A DNA stretch of 64,000 nt from Butyricicoccus_A sp963588905 (GCA_963588905.1 CAVAJF010000006.1:1-64000); one strand, 5' to 3'. Positions 25,776 through 34,351 are shown, counted from the first letter of the stretch. Notes: generated by a model not told the origin, from the letters alone. A program made the numbers and translations.

Positions 25776-26742
25776 ATAAATCTTGTTCTCGTTTCTTAAA
25801 CGGGCAGTCTTCCGCGCGATTCAACATGTCTTGAAAGACTTGGTATTGCTCGATGATAGCAGAAGAATCGTCTCGATGTACTGCTACATTATTCTGGTGG
25901 AATTCTTTCATACGATGGGCAAAATAAGAGGCTGCAACAATCGCTCTTTTTCGGCAGCGGTTTTGTTCTTCTTCGCTGTCTGCCTGCTGTAAATCAGACA
26001 TTGCCTGTTCAAAGCGTTGCTCCAAATCTTCGTATGTCATAAAGATCAGACTTTCTTTCCGCATATTTCGCGGCATTCCCATTTTGGACGAAAGTTCTTC
26101 CACTTCGCACAGACAATCCCATGCATATTTCACGCCGGTTTCTCGCTTTTCTTCCGACAAACCGACAATTTTTAACCACTCATTCACGAGTGGTGGCTGC
26201 ATGTCAATTGCTCGGCTTTGAAGTTCCTTGAGAATTTTTTTGCGAAACATGCGATGCCCTTTGGGCGGTATCTTGTCCCAGACTTGATGCGCCGCCTGAA
26301 ATCGCTCACATGCTTCACAAAATGTATATGTCGGCTTGAGTGGAGTCTCCATATGATTGTCTTTCCCTAAAAATTTCCAAGGGATGAAATATACAGCTGC
26401 TATTAGCGTAATAGCATAGAGATAAGTAAATCCTTCAATTCCAGATTCAATATCAGGGCTTTTAGATACAGAGACAATAATAATACAAAACAACAAAATG
26501 ATCGAAATAATTATCGCCATATGATAGCAGAATTGAAGGATTAGATAGCGAATTCTATATTTTTTGATATATGGATTCATATATCGTCCCCAAATCCAAA
26601 TCTTCCAAGGTAGCAATGAATCAATGTCGCGTTGCCGTATATCGCCCACATTTTCTTTAAAAATGTCTCCTAATATCCCTCTATAGCAAAGACCGATAAC
26701 GTCCGTTACCAATATAATAACTATTATCTCTTTGTTTATCAT
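25732..26742 (-). CDS. hypothetical membrane protein
   Basis: A 336-aa protein. Hydrophobic segments lie at about 4-20, 68-92 and 105-125. A cytoplasmic region contains CEAC (about 145) and a long charged helical part (EDLEQRFEQAMSDLQQADSEEE). No family is recognised. It is downstream of queF on the same strand by only 36 bp but is not part of the queuosine pathway, so it may just lie at the operon's end. Base use is more AT-rich than the neighbouring que genes, hinting at acquired DNA. Confidence 0.55.
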   Translation of the reverse strand: MINKEIIVIILVTDVIGLCYRGILGDIFKENVGDIRQRDIDSLLPWKIWIWGRYMNPYIKKYRIRYLILQFCYHMAIIISIILLFCIIIVSVSKSPDIESGIEGFTYLYAITLIAAVYFIPWKFLGKDNHMETPLKPTYTFCEACERFQAAHQVWDKIPPKGHRMFRKKILKELQSRAIDMQPPLVNEWLKIVGLSEEKRETGVKYAWDCLCEVEELSSKMGMPRNMRKESLIFMTYEDLEQRFEQAMSDLQQADSEEEQNRCRKRAIVAASYFAHRMKEFHQNNVAVHRDDSSAIIEQYQVFQDMLNRAEDCPFKKREQDLFDSIQDIYNFAIQK

Positions 26743-26778
26743 TACATTATATTATAGATAGACAACATGAGAAGATTT

Positions 26779-27276
26779 TTACCGATTATCAACCTTCTCC
26801 GGATACAGGTCATGATTTGCCATGCGGTTCCAAGCGACTTCCTCCCAGCGAGTGCCTGGCTTGCCGTAGTTGCAGTACGGGTCAATCGAGATACCGCCGC
26901 GCGGCGTGAACTTGCCCCAGACCTCAATATACTTTGGCTCCATAAGATTGATGAGATCCTTCATGATAATGTTCACACAGTCCTCGTGGAAATCGCCGTG
27001 GTTGCGGAAGCTGAACAGATACAGCTTGAGCGATTTGCTCTCAACCATGCGGACATCCGGTACATACGAGATGGTAATGGTGGCAAAATCCGGCTGGCCG
27101 GTAATTGGGCACAAGCTGGTAAATTCCGGGCAATTGAATTTGACAAAATAATCGTTGTCTGGATGCTTGTTTACAAAGGTTTCCAGCACTTCCGGTGCAT
27201 AGTCATCTTTGTACTTTGTGTGCTGGTTTCCGAGCAGGGTAATGCCCTGCTTTTCTTCTGCGGTTCTTCCTTCCAT
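26779..27276 (-). CDS. queF: NADPH-dependent preQ0 reductase
   Basis: A 165-aa type I QueF that reduces the nitrile of preQ0 to the aminomethyl of preQ1. The thioimide-forming Cys lies in TSLCPITGQPD and the NADPH-binding block is ESKSLKLYLFSFRNHGDFHED. It is the last gene of the queuosine precursor operon, 5 bp after queC. Its presence shows the cell makes preQ1 rather than only preQ0. Length is normal for the short unimodular form. Confidence 0.96.
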   Translation of the reverse strand: MEGRTAEEKQGITLLGNQHTKYKDDYAPEVLETFVNKHPDNDYFVKFNCPEFTSLCPITGQPDFATITISYVPDVRMVESKSLKLYLFSFRNHGDFHEDCVNIIMKDLINLMEPKYIEVWGKFTPRGGISIDPYCNYGKPGTRWEEVAWNRMANHDLYPEKVDNR

Positions 27277-27281
27277 GTCTC

Positions 27282-27968
27282 TTAATCCTCCAATGCTGGG
27301 TCTTTTACGCCGTTTGCTGCGAATGCTGCTGCTCGGTCAAGGCAGGTGCCGCATTTACAGCAGGGTTTGTCGCCGCCTTCATAGCAGCTCCATGTCAGCT
27401 CATACGGTACGTGCAGGCGCAAGCCTTCGCGCACGACGTCCTTCTTTGTCCATTTGACAAACGGTGCTTCGATGGTCAGCTGATTGCCGCTGCCCAATTC
27501 AATCGCAGACTTCATCGCCTCGTTGAAGGCGTCGCTGCAATCCGGATAGGCATTGCCTGCGGCGTCATCACTGTGTGCGCCGTAATAAATGACAGAGCAG
27601 TCCTTGGACAGCGCAATGCTGGCAGCAGAGGACAAGAACAGACCGTTGCGGAACGGCACATAGGTAGAAACCGGCTTGCCGTCGGATTTTTTGAGCTGAT
27701 CGGCATAGGATTCCTCAGGAATTTCCTCTGTGCAGCCCTGCAACAGCGTACATTTGGTGTCATACTGGAAGATTTTTGCGAGATCCAGTGTAATCAGCTC
27801 GACGCCGTAATAGCGAGCAACAGCTTCTGCTGCTTCGACTTCCTTGTCGTGCTTCTGTCCATACGTGATAGACAAAGCGGTGACATTTTCTTTTCCGTAT
27901 TTCTCGATGGCGAGGCCGAGACAGGTTGTGCTGTCTACGCCGCCGCTGGATAAAACAAGTGCTCTCAT
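27282..27968 (-). CDS. queC: 7-cyano-7-deazaguanine synthase
   Basis: A 228-aa ATP-dependent ligase converting 7-carboxy-7-deazaguanine to preQ0. It has the N-type ATP pyrophosphatase loop LSSGGVDSTT (residues 5-14) and a C-terminal zinc site SCYEGGDKPCCKCGTCLDR. The start is ATG 27968 with AAGGAG upstream; a 30-residue upstream extension of the frame merely overlaps folE and lacks homology. It lies 10 bp after folE. Confidence 0.96.
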   Translation of the reverse strand: MRALVLSSGGVDSTTCLGLAIEKYGKENVTALSITYGQKHDKEVEAAEAVARYYGVELITLDLAKIFQYDTKCTLLQGCTEEIPEESYADQLKKSDGKPVSTYVPFRNGLFLSSAASIALSKDCSVIYYGAHSDDAAGNAYPDCSDAFNEAMKSAIELGSGNQLTIEAPFVKWTKKDVVREGLRLHVPYELTWSCYEGGDKPCCKCGTCLDRAAAFAANGVKDPALED

Positions 27969-27978
27969 TGTGTTCTCC

Positions 27979-28560
27979 TTATGCCTGATATAATCGCTGC
28001 TGCAAATCAGCATCGGTGCGGAAGCGTCCGCGCAGGGTGGTTGTGGTTGTCTTGGCATTGGTCTGGCGGATGCCGCGGGCGGTCATACAGCTGTGGCATC
28101 CCTGAATCAAAACGCCGACATCTTCTGAATCGGTGACCATCTGCATAATCTGTGCAATATCGGAACCGATGCGCTCCTGCAATTGTAACCGCTTGCTCAC
28201 CATGTCGGCAATACGAGCGATTTTGCTCAAACCAATGACCTTACCGTTTGGCACGTAGGCGACAGTGGCAGTCATGTCATACATCAGCGCGATGTGATGT
28301 TCGCAATAGCTGAACAGCTGAATGTCTTTGACAACGACAACATCCTTCGAGTCGCTGGCAAAATCCATTTCGTCCTCAAATGTCTTGCCAAACATCTGCG
28401 CGATCTCTTCGTTGGTATAATTCATGCCCTCAAATACTTCGTTGTACATGCGGGCAACACGGTCCGGTGTGTCCTTTAAGCCCTCGCGGTCTGGATCATC
28501 ACCCAATGCAATGAGGATACCGCGAATATGTTCTTTGATTGCTTTGGTATCAATAGCCAT
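27979..28560 (-). CDS. folE: GTP cyclohydrolase I
   Basis: A 193-aa enzyme converting GTP to 7,8-dihydroneopterin triphosphate, the shared first step of queuosine and folate synthesis. Zinc ligands are in YCEHH and QGCHSCM; the substrate loop KVIGLSKIAR is present. Within this operon it supplies QueD. GTP cyclohydrolase IA is identified by these motifs and length. Confidence 0.96.
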   Translation of the reverse strand: MAIDTKAIKEHIRGILIALGDDPDREGLKDTPDRVARMYNEVFEGMNYTNEEIAQMFGKTFEDEMDFASDSKDVVVVKDIQLFSYCEHHIALMYDMTATVAYVPNGKVIGLSKIARIADMVSKRLQLQERIGSDIAQIMQMVTDSEDVGVLIQGCHSCMTARGIRQTNAKTTTTTLRGRFRTDADLQQRLYQA

Positions 28561-28584
28561 AATTTTTTCGTCCTGTTCTGCGGA

Positions 28585-29253
28585 TCATACGCCGCGTTTA
28601 TTTGGGTCCCAGATAAATTTATGCATTTGCAGCTGCAAGGTCACATCGTTGAGTGTGTGTGCCTGCATAAAGTCTACGATTTCAGCCGGTTCAATGGAAC
28701 CGAATACCGGACTGAAATATACATGACAGCGGTGCGTCAGATCGTACGTTTGAATCACGTCCAGAGCGCGCTGTAAATCCTCTTGACTGCCTGCGACAAA
28801 TTTCACGGTGTCCTGTGCGCGAAGCAGAGAAAAATTCTCTGGACGCATGTGCGCTTCCATACCGCTGCCTGGCAGCTTGTAATCCATCGTGAAGGCAATG
28901 CGGGGGGAGATGCCGACAAACGGTGTCAGATCAACACTGCCATTGGTTTCGATTTCAATATATCGGTTTTCTTTTTGCGAGAGCGCTGTGAGCAACTCTG
29001 TCATGCCGTCGCGCAGCAGCGGCTCGCCGCCGGTGAGTGTGATATTGTTTACGCCGGTAGCATCAACAGCAGCGCAGATCTCCTCTGTGGTCTGACAGAC
29101 GTGCGGGACATCCGGTTCATTTGCCCAAGTGGTATCGCAGAACGAGCAATGCAAATTGCAGCCGCAAAAACGAACAAAGACAGCGAGCTGTCCTGCGTGC
29201 GTGCCCTCGCCATTGATGCTGGTGAAGGTTTCTGCTACGTCAAATGTCGTCAT
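28585..29253 (-). CDS. queE: 7-carboxy-7-deazaguanine synthase (radical SAM)
   Basis: A 222-aa radical SAM enzyme that rearranges 6-carboxytetrahydropterin to the 7-deazaguanine ring. The CGCNLHCSFCDTTW motif binds the [4Fe-4S] cluster, SINGEGTHAGQ is the family N-terminus, and LTGGEPLLRD is the SAM-binding GGE. The start overlaps the queD stop by 4 bp, implying coupled translation. Confidence 0.95.
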   Translation of the reverse strand: MTTFDVAETFTSINGEGTHAGQLAVFVRFCGCNLHCSFCDTTWANEPDVPHVCQTTEEICAAVDATGVNNITLTGGEPLLRDGMTELLTALSQKENRYIEIETNGSVDLTPFVGISPRIAFTMDYKLPGSGMEAHMRPENFSLLRAQDTVKFVAGSQEDLQRALDVIQTYDLTHRCHVYFSPVFGSIEPAEIVDFMQAHTLNDVTLQLQMHKFIWDPNKRGV

Positions 29254-29681
29254 ACCTGCTCCTCTCCGGTGTACGAAGCGCAGTTGTTCGGCGTTTCATA
29301 TACCGTTGCCTCTGCGACAGTGTAGCCGCACTCAGTCATGCGCTGATAGAAATATTCTGCGAAGTGTTCTGCGGTCGGACGGAATGGCACTTCGGTCAGT
29401 GCAAATCCATCTTCTGTCAGAGCACAGCGGGTTGCCTCACGCAGTGTGCCGGTTTCATAAATCAAGGTGTGATCCAAAGCATCTGCGATGCGCTTCAGAT
29501 CGGATTTCAGCTGAGAAAAATCGACAAGCATACCGCGTTCCTGTGTTGTGGTCTGCAAGGTGTTGCCGCTGATGCGGATTTGGACAATCCAGTGATGTCC
29601 GTGGATATTGCTGCACTTACCCTGGTAGTGCGCGAGAAAATGCGCGGCGTCAAAATTCGCCTCCGCTCTTAAATAGTACAT
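29250..29681 (-). CDS. queD: 6-carboxytetrahydropterin synthase
   Basis: A 143-aa pterin enzyme making 6-carboxy-5,6,7,8-tetrahydropterin from dihydroneopterin triphosphate. The zinc histidines lie in FDAAHFL and NIHGHHW; the catalytic Cys lies in YQGKCSNIHG. It is the first gene of queD-queE-folE-queC-queF. GAAAGGAAG precedes the ATG, and an intrinsic terminator plus preQ1 aptamer lie just upstream, so the whole operon is under preQ1 control. Confidence 0.95.
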   Translation of the reverse strand: MYYLRAEANFDAAHFLAHYQGKCSNIHGHHWIVQIRISGNTLQTTTQERGMLVDFSQLKSDLKRIADALDHTLIYETGTLREATRCALTEDGFALTEVPFRPTAEHFAEYFYQRMTECGYTVAEATVYETPNNCASYTGEEQV

Positions 29682-29695
29682 AAGAACTTCCTTTC

Positions 29696-29728
29696 AAGAA
29701 AAAACAGCAGGCATCCCAGCCTGCTGTA
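29696..29728 (-). terminator. riboswitch-controlled terminator of the que operon
   Basis: ACAGCAGGC / GCCTGCTGT form a perfect 9-bp stem (6-nt loop) with TTTTTT on the minus strand, between the preQ1 aptamer and queD. It is the expression platform: termination would occur when preQ1 is bound. Confidence 0.85.
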
Positions 29729-29750
29729 GAATACAAAAATGATTCATCAG

Positions 29751-29793
29751 CCCTGGTTTTGTTTTAAGACAGGATGGTGCAAACGAACTGTCT
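29751..29793 (-). promoter_or_regulatory. preQ1-I riboswitch aptamer
   Basis: On the minus strand, stem AGACAG/CTGTCT (29793-29788, 29772-29767) encloses the loop TTCGTTTGCACCATC and is followed by the A-rich tail TTAAAACAAAACCAGGG. Stem, C-containing loop with ACC, and the AAAACAAAAC-AGG tail match the H-type pseudoknot layout of preQ1-I aptamers (Thermoanaerobacter type). Position directly upstream of queD and a terminator supports it. Confidence 0.8.
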
Positions 29794-29810
29794 GATTCAA
29801 AGATGTATAT

Positions 29811-29839
29811 ACTATACACCTTCCCTGTTTTGCTGTCAA
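29811..29839 (-). promoter_or_regulatory. promoter of the que operon
   Basis: On the minus strand TTGACA (29839-29834), a 17-nt spacer and TATAGT (29816-29811). Transcription would start about 12 nt before the preQ1 aptamer stem. Confidence 0.8.
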
Positions 29840-29857
29840 TTGAATTTCCGCGTTTCC

Positions 29858-29886
29858 TTGAATCGAGGCGCAAAATGTGATAGTAT
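29858..29886 (+). promoter_or_regulatory. promoter of the lipoprotein gene
   Basis: TTGAAT (29858-29863), a 17-nt spacer and TAGTAT (29881-29886), 57 bp before the lipoprotein start. Confidence 0.6.
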
Positions 29887-29943
29887 AGACAAAGACCTGC
29901 AAAACTGCGGGAATTTCAGTCAAATATTGGAGAATGAAAGTAC

Positions 29944-30912
29944 ATGCTTTTAAAACGAATTTCAGCTATGCTGCTCGCAGGGTGCATGGCTTGGACGTTG
30001 GCGGGCTGCGGCACCGCATCGACAGATGGCAGTGCAGGCAGCGGACAGCAAACGGAAACACCAACGCTGGAACAGATTTATGCGGTCAATACGTTGGAAA
30101 CATATGAAACGGATAACATTCAGCCGTCATTTAGCACCTGTCTGCGCGTAGGCGAAGAGAAAAAGGAATCGAATGCGCTGCTTACCTTGTATTACGATGA
30201 TGTGTTGGGTACCATCTGCCGCTACCGTAAGACGGAGACGGGAATGCTGTTCAAATACTATTTCCAGCATGATGGACAGGATTTTTACACCTATGCAGAA
30301 GCCAATAAAGACGGCAGCATCAAGAAAAAAGCGCTTGTCATTCAGGCAAAAGCGGCAGCAAAACAAGAAAATGATCTGTCCTATGCGGAACAGCTGTTTG
30401 AAGAATATGGATTTGGTTCCTATAATAATAAGGAAACCATTACGTCATTGCGAGACTGCGGTGAGACCTATCATATTGTGACAGATATTTCCGCGTTGTC
30501 CGGCACGGAAGATAACGGAAAGACTTATACGTACACCACACAGGAATATGATGTAGAGAAAAAGACGCTGCGCATTCTGGACATTTTCCGAACCTATACG
30601 GTCAAGGATGCGAATGGAGAAGAAAAAACTTGTAATATGTCGCGCAGCATGACATACAGCAGCGATGAAATGGTCAAACCGGCAGAATTTATTGAGAAGA
30701 GTTTGATTAAACCGGCATGGACACGGACCATCACACTGGTATCTGACAGCGGAGAGCAGACGATTTCCGTGCCGAATGGCATTCCGGTTCTGGTAGACGC
30801 ACCGGATGGATATACCGCGTATACAGACAGCTCTCATACGCAGAAATATACAAAGGATACGCCGGATACAGATAAAACCTATCCGAACAGAACCATTTAT
30901 TTGAGTAAATAA
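29944..30912 (+). CDS. hypothetical lipoprotein
   Basis: A 322-aa lipoprotein with a signal peptide ending in the lipobox LAGC (Cys21), then a Ser/Gly-rich linker. The mature part is rich in beta-strand-like Thr/Tyr/Lys patterns with repeated DGxxxYTY elements and a C-terminal TYPNRTIYLSK. No family is recognised. It stands alone between its own promoter and a terminator. It is attached to the outer face of the membrane. Confidence 0.7.
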   Translation: MLLKRISAMLLAGCMAWTLAGCGTASTDGSAGSGQQTETPTLEQIYAVNTLETYETDNIQPSFSTCLRVGEEKKESNALLTLYYDDVLGTICRYRKTETGMLFKYYFQHDGQDFYTYAEANKDGSIKKKALVIQAKAAAKQENDLSYAEQLFEEYGFGSYNNKETITSLRDCGETYHIVTDISALSGTEDNGKTYTYTTQEYDVEKKTLRILDIFRTYTVKDANGEEKTCNMSRSMTYSSDEMVKPAEFIEKSLIKPAWTRTITLVSDSGEQTISVPNGIPVLVDAPDGYTAYTDSSHTQKYTKDTPDTDKTYPNRTIYLSK

Positions 30913-30917
30913 CAAAG

Positions 30918-30964
30918 AAAAGCTCTGATTGAACCAAAAAAACGGTACAATCAGAGCTTTTTTG
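30918..30964. terminator. terminator between convergent lipoprotein and aroD genes
   Basis: AAGCTCTGATTG and CAATCAGAGCTT pair perfectly around a 16-nt loop, with TTTTTTT on the right and A-rich sequence on the left, so it can serve both strands. Confidence 0.8.
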
Positions 30965-30973
30965 CGTCTTACA

Positions 30974-31732
30974 TTAAATGTGCTTGTGCAGCAGCTGGAG
31001 CACCATATGCAGAGAATCCAGATCAATCTGTCCCGGTGCAGAGGCAGCACCAATCGTGCCAAATGTGATCGCGCTGCCAAAAATTTCGCCGCTCAGACGG
31101 CTGATAATACCGCTCTGTCCCATCGACATGGTGATGAGCGGGCACTCGCTCTCACGAGACATCTGTTCGGTGGCATACAGCAGCTCCAAGACATCGTGCT
31201 TGTCCTGCGGCATGACAGCGATTTTCAGAATATCTGCACCTTCCGCCTCAGCGCGCTTCATGCGAGCAACCAGTTCCTCCTTCGGCGGTGTGCACTTAAA
31301 ATCGTGGTTGGAAATGATGACCGGCATTCCGTGGCTGTGAGCCAGATCCACCAGTTCCTTTACGATGTCATCACCGATGCACAGTTCTACGTCAATCATG
31401 TCCACCAGACGCTCTTCGATGGCGGTGCGATACAGCTCAACATAGTATTCCGGCTCAATCGGCTGACTGCCGCCTTCGCCGATGGTGCGGAAGGTCAGAA
31501 TAAACGGCTGGTCATCCAAGATGCCGTGCAGAATACGAGAAGCGCGGCGAACCATATTGATGTCATGGAAGTGCTCAAAGCGGTCAATACGCCACTCAAT
31601 CAGGTCAAAATTTTTGCGCTGCATACCGCGCGCCTGAGAAAAAATCTCGCGCAGGTTGGTGGCAACGATGGGAACACAAATTTTCGGGATGCCGCTGCCG
31701 ATGCAGCAGTTCTTTACACAAACATTGCTCAT
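30974..31732 (-). CDS. aroD: type I 3-dehydroquinate dehydratase
   Basis: A 252-aa Schiff-base enzyme of the shikimate pathway (3-dehydroquinate to 3-dehydroshikimate). The catalytic His lies in IISNHDF and the Schiff-base Lys in ADILKIAVMP; EWRIDRFEH and the terminal GQIDLDSL are family motifs. The N-terminus is unusual in carrying a Cys cluster (CVKNCC, residues 5-10), which is not part of the active site. It is a single gene. Confidence 0.93.
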   Translation of the reverse strand: MSNVCVKNCCIGSGIPKICVPIVATNLREIFSQARGMQRKNFDLIEWRIDRFEHFHDINMVRRASRILHGILDDQPFILTFRTIGEGGSQPIEPEYYVELYRTAIEERLVDMIDVELCIGDDIVKELVDLAHSHGMPVIISNHDFKCTPPKEELVARMKRAEAEGADILKIAVMPQDKHDVLELLYATEQMSRESECPLITMSMGQSGIISRLSGEIFGSAITFGTIGAASAPGQIDLDSLHMVLQLLHKHI

Positions 31733-31839
31733 AATATGTCTTCCTCTTTCTAAACAAGTTGTGGAACTTTTACTTTTTTCAGTTTATCATATTTTTGTAA
31801 AAAATACTATGCATTTTGCATAAAAATTTCCAATAATTC

Positions 31840-32334
31840 TTACAGCAGAACAAAGCCAATCCATCCGGCGAGCAGGCCGATACAAAAACCGGCGATGACA
31901 TCGCGGGGGAAGTGCACGCCGCCCAACACACGAATAATAGCAAGCAGAGCTGTGACGAGAAGCAGTACAACACCAATCCGAGAAAACGTATACAAGAACG
32001 CGCAGGAAATCACGGCAGAAGAAAAGACATGCCGACTGGGAAACGAGTGTCCGCGTGTGTCTTTGTGAATGAGCGGCTGAATATCCAGCTGCTCGTAAGG
32101 GCGCGGCGCGTTTACGCGGCTGCGGAATACAGACACCAACACAAAGGAAATCGCCGGTGTCAAGAGTACGGACAGAATGCGCGCATCGTTTTGCAGCAGC
32201 AATACGAGCAGCAGCAAAGGATAGGCGACGTATACAAGTGCTGTCAAAGCTTTGTTGATACACAGCAGCGTTTTCGTCAGAAAAGGACGCTTGCGCAGAG
32301 GGCGCGTCCATGCTTCATACTGTTGAGCGGTCAT
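31840..32334 (-). CDS. PAP2-family membrane phosphatase
   Basis: A 164-aa protein with about five membrane helices. The three phosphatase motifs are present: RSRVNAPRP (motif 1), SFPSRH (motif 2), and RVLGGVHFPRDVIAG (motif 3), with the two catalytic histidines and Asp. Start MTAQQYEAW is chosen for its AAGGAG site; the upstream ATG gives 10 more residues without a site. It likely dephosphorylates lipid phosphates or undecaprenyl pyrophosphate. Confidence 0.85.
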   Translation of the reverse strand: MTAQQYEAWTRPLRKRPFLTKTLLCINKALTALVYVAYPLLLLVLLLQNDARILSVLLTPAISFVLVSVFRSRVNAPRPYEQLDIQPLIHKDTRGHSFPSRHVFSSAVISCAFLYTFSRIGVVLLLVTALLAIIRVLGGVHFPRDVIAGFCIGLLAGWIGFVLL

Positions 32335-32420
32335 AGAGGAACTCCTTTGGTTAAACGAAATCACCTTTTTCCATCTGCGGCATAGAATACATCAGAACAC
32401 GTGAGATGGAGGGAAAACAT

Positions 32421-32887
32421 ATGAGTGAACGTGTGACACCCGGCCCGATTTGCGGAGAAAAGCCCATCCGCGAAGCGGTATGCACGCATACTAGAAAAGT
32501 CTATGATGCATGTCGCTCCAAAGAGTGTATCCGCGATTTGCGGGTATATTTGACTCGACAGTCGCAAGAGTTGCTGGAGCGTTCGTCTAGTGTCAAGCCG
32601 CGCCGCGCGGAACTGCTGTGGGTGGATATTGATGTACAGCCGGTAGATTTTAACCGCGGCTTTTTCCATGTGGATGTCCGCTATTACTACAAGGTATTTG
32701 CGGAAATCAGTGCAGGATGCGGACGGATGCAGGATATTTGCGGTTTGGCATATTTTGACAAACGGACGATTTTGTACGGCAGTGAAGGAACGGCGAGAAT
32801 CTTTACTTCACAAGCTGGTGCGCCGAATGCACAGACCATTGAGCGGACGAACAAGCCGGAGGCAGTGGTTGAACCATTTGCCCCGCT
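32421..32887 (+). CDS. N-terminal half of a split conserved clostridial protein
   Basis: The homologous part covers about 155 residues from ATG 32421 (the frame reads on to 32960 through the inserted element). Conserved features are EAVCTHTRKVYDACRSKEC, LRVYLT, AELLWVDIDVQPVDFNRG and FDKRTILYGSEGTARIF. I recognise these as the start of an about 290-aa cysteine-rich protein widespread in clostridia but without a named function. Homology ends at EPFAPL, where the 1,470-bp element begins. The matching C-terminal half continues at 34352-34754 in the same frame. Unless the element is removed, the product ends with about 24 unrelated residues. Confidence 0.7.
32850..32887 (+). repeat. left copy of imperfect 38-bp direct repeat (att-like)
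   Basis: It matches 34320-34357 at 26 of 38 positions and ends in the identical hexamer CCCGCT (32882-32887). It lies where the N-terminal half stops. It would be one recombination site flanking the inserted element. Confidence 0.6.
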
Positions 32888-33381
32888 CAGTGAGAAGAGG
32901 ACAACGGTAGCTGTACGCCATCTTTGGATGCGAATACCAGCGTATCTCCCTCATAGATAAACTTGAGCGAGAAAAATGGCTGTGTTTCGTCAAACAGCAG
33001 CTTTAGAAAAATTTTGTCCCCTTCCCAGGCGGGCAGAGATAACAGCTGTTCGCGCGGAATCCATTCGAGGTCTCCCTCAGCACAGTCGATGAGTTCTCCG
33101 GTAAAACCGTCCGCGGTGAACAGATGCATATATTCGGTCTCCCATACATCCGAAACAAAGGTCACAATGCCGCGGTATTTGTAATGCGTCAGGGTCAGAC
33201 CGGTTTCTTCCTTGGTCTCGCGCAGGATGCAGTCCTCCGGACTTTCCTTGTCTTCAAATTTGCCGCCGATACCGAGCCATTTGTCGTGACTTTGGTCGTT
33301 TTTCTTTTTCGTGCGGTGCAGCATCAAGTAGTTGTCATTTTGTCGAATATAAATCAGTGTTGTATTGCGCATAAAAATCAC
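32887..33381 (-). CDS. Nudix hydrolase (8-oxo-dGTP diphosphatase-like)
   Basis: A 164-aa protein with a full Nudix box, starting GKFEDKESPEDC and containing RETKEETGL (about residues 40-62). The N-terminal NTTLIYIRQNDNYLMLHR and KWLGIGGK are typical of MutT/8-oxo-dGTP-type clostridial enzymes. It probably hydrolyses oxidised nucleotides. Its stop overlaps the left CCCGCT site of the element, so it travels with the element or was captured by it. It is divergent from the recombinase gene, with 85 bp between them. Confidence 0.85.
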   Translation of the reverse strand: MIFMRNTTLIYIRQNDNYLMLHRTKKKNDQSHDKWLGIGGKFEDKESPEDCILRETKEETGLTLTHYKYRGIVTFVSDVWETEYMHLFTADGFTGELIDCAEGDLEWIPREQLLSLPAWEGDKIFLKLLFDETQPFFSLKFIYEGDTLVFASKDGVQLPLSSSH

Positions 33382-33466
33382 CTAGCTTTCTGTTTGCTAT
33401 TGTAAAAGATTTGGCGGAAAAACGCAATGGATTTCTGCATATACTTGCCACTGGGGAGGGAATGCA

Positions 33467-34351
33467 ATGAAACCATTGCGCATGGCGGCATATTGCCGCG
33501 TGTCAACGCAAAAAGAAGCACAGCTGGACAGCCTCGCGCATCAAGAGGCGTTTTTTGCATCGTATGCACGCAGAGAACAGCTGGTTTTGACGCACATCTA
33601 TGCAGACGCCGGTATTTCCGGCAGGCAAATCAAGCATCGAACGGAATTTTTGCACATGCTGGATGATGCACAGAAACAAGCGTTTGATGTGCTGTGTGTC
33701 AAAGACATTTCGCGTTTTGCCCGGAATACCGTAGACTGCCTACAGGCAGTGCGGCTGCTCAAAAAGTACGGCATACAGCTTCGCTTTTTGTCGGAGGGAC
33801 AGGAATGCATGGGAAATTCAGAATTTATTCTGACCGTGTACGCGTCGTTGGCGCAGGAGGAGAGCGCGCATTTGTCCAAGCGCATTAAATTTGGAAAGGA
33901 GATCAATGCAAAACGCGGGCGGGTGCCGCCGGTGATTTTTGGCTATACGCGCACAGGGCTGTTTTCCCTGCGCAAACAGCCGCGGGAAGCGGAAGTCGTG
34001 CGGGAGATTTTTCGGCTGTATTTGACCGGCATGGGTGCGGCAAGCATTGCTGTGCGGCTCAATCATGCGGGTAAAACGACCAAACGCGGAAAGCAATGGG
34101 ATGCACGCGGTGTCCGGCGCTGTCTGGACAATCCGATTTATTGCGGTGTGCTCGTCAATCATAAAAGCACGGTGACGGATTATTTGGAGGGAATCGTTCA
34201 GCCGTTGCCGCAGGAACAGTGGTATGTTCATGCCCGTCCAAGATGGGCGATTGTTTCGACGGAAACCTTTGCAGCCGCACAGCGCGAACGCAAACGCCGC
34301 CGTGCCGTTGCTAAAAACGGAAAAGCCTGCGGCACAAATAGAAACACTTGA
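33467..34351 (+). CDS. serine site-specific recombinase, short form
   Basis: A 294-aa protein. The N-terminal resolvase domain (1 to about 140) has the catalytic serine in YCRVSTQKEAQ (Ser13) and the Arg motif DISRFARNTVD; a recombinase DNA-binding domain follows (about 155-265: IFGYTRTG, REAEVVREIFRLYL, NPIYCGVLVNHK). Large serine integrases continue with a zinc ribbon and coiled coil, which are absent here; the protein ends RERKRRRAV...NT right at the right-hand CCCGCT. Either this is a naturally short recombinase or a truncated one. GGGAGGG precedes the ATG. It is the likely agent of integration or excision of its element. Confidence 0.88.
   Translation: MKPLRMAAYCRVSTQKEAQLDSLAHQEAFFASYARREQLVLTHIYADAGISGRQIKHRTEFLHMLDDAQKQAFDVLCVKDISRFARNTVDCLQAVRLLKKYGIQLRFLSEGQECMGNSEFILTVYASLAQEESAHLSKRIKFGKEINAKRGRVPPVIFGYTRTGLFSLRKQPREAEVVREIFRLYLTGMGAASIAVRLNHAGKTTKRGKQWDARGVRRCLDNPIYCGVLVNHKSTVTDYLEGIVQPLPQEQWYVHARPRWAIVSTETFAAAQRERKRRRAVAKNGKACGTNRNT

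Larger units (their letters stand above)
32882..34351. mobile_element. compact 1,470-bp element splitting a conserved gene, with serine recombinase
   Basis: The segment between two CCCGCT hexamers (32882-32887 and 34352-34357) is 1,470 bp, divisible by three, and removing it joins the two halves of the conserved gene in frame (EPFAPL then VLSAKIVEPEC). It contains only two divergent genes: a Nudix hydrolase whose stop codon overlaps the left hexamer, and a serine recombinase whose stop codon touches the right hexamer. This packing is what a precisely integrated element would show. Known parallels are skin-type elements removed by serine recombinases during sporulation. Excision here is inference. 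Confidence 0.65.

Noticed and set aside
28783..29672. Plus-strand frames opposite queE and queD
   Set aside because: They are antisense to well-identified enzymes and lack ribosome sites.
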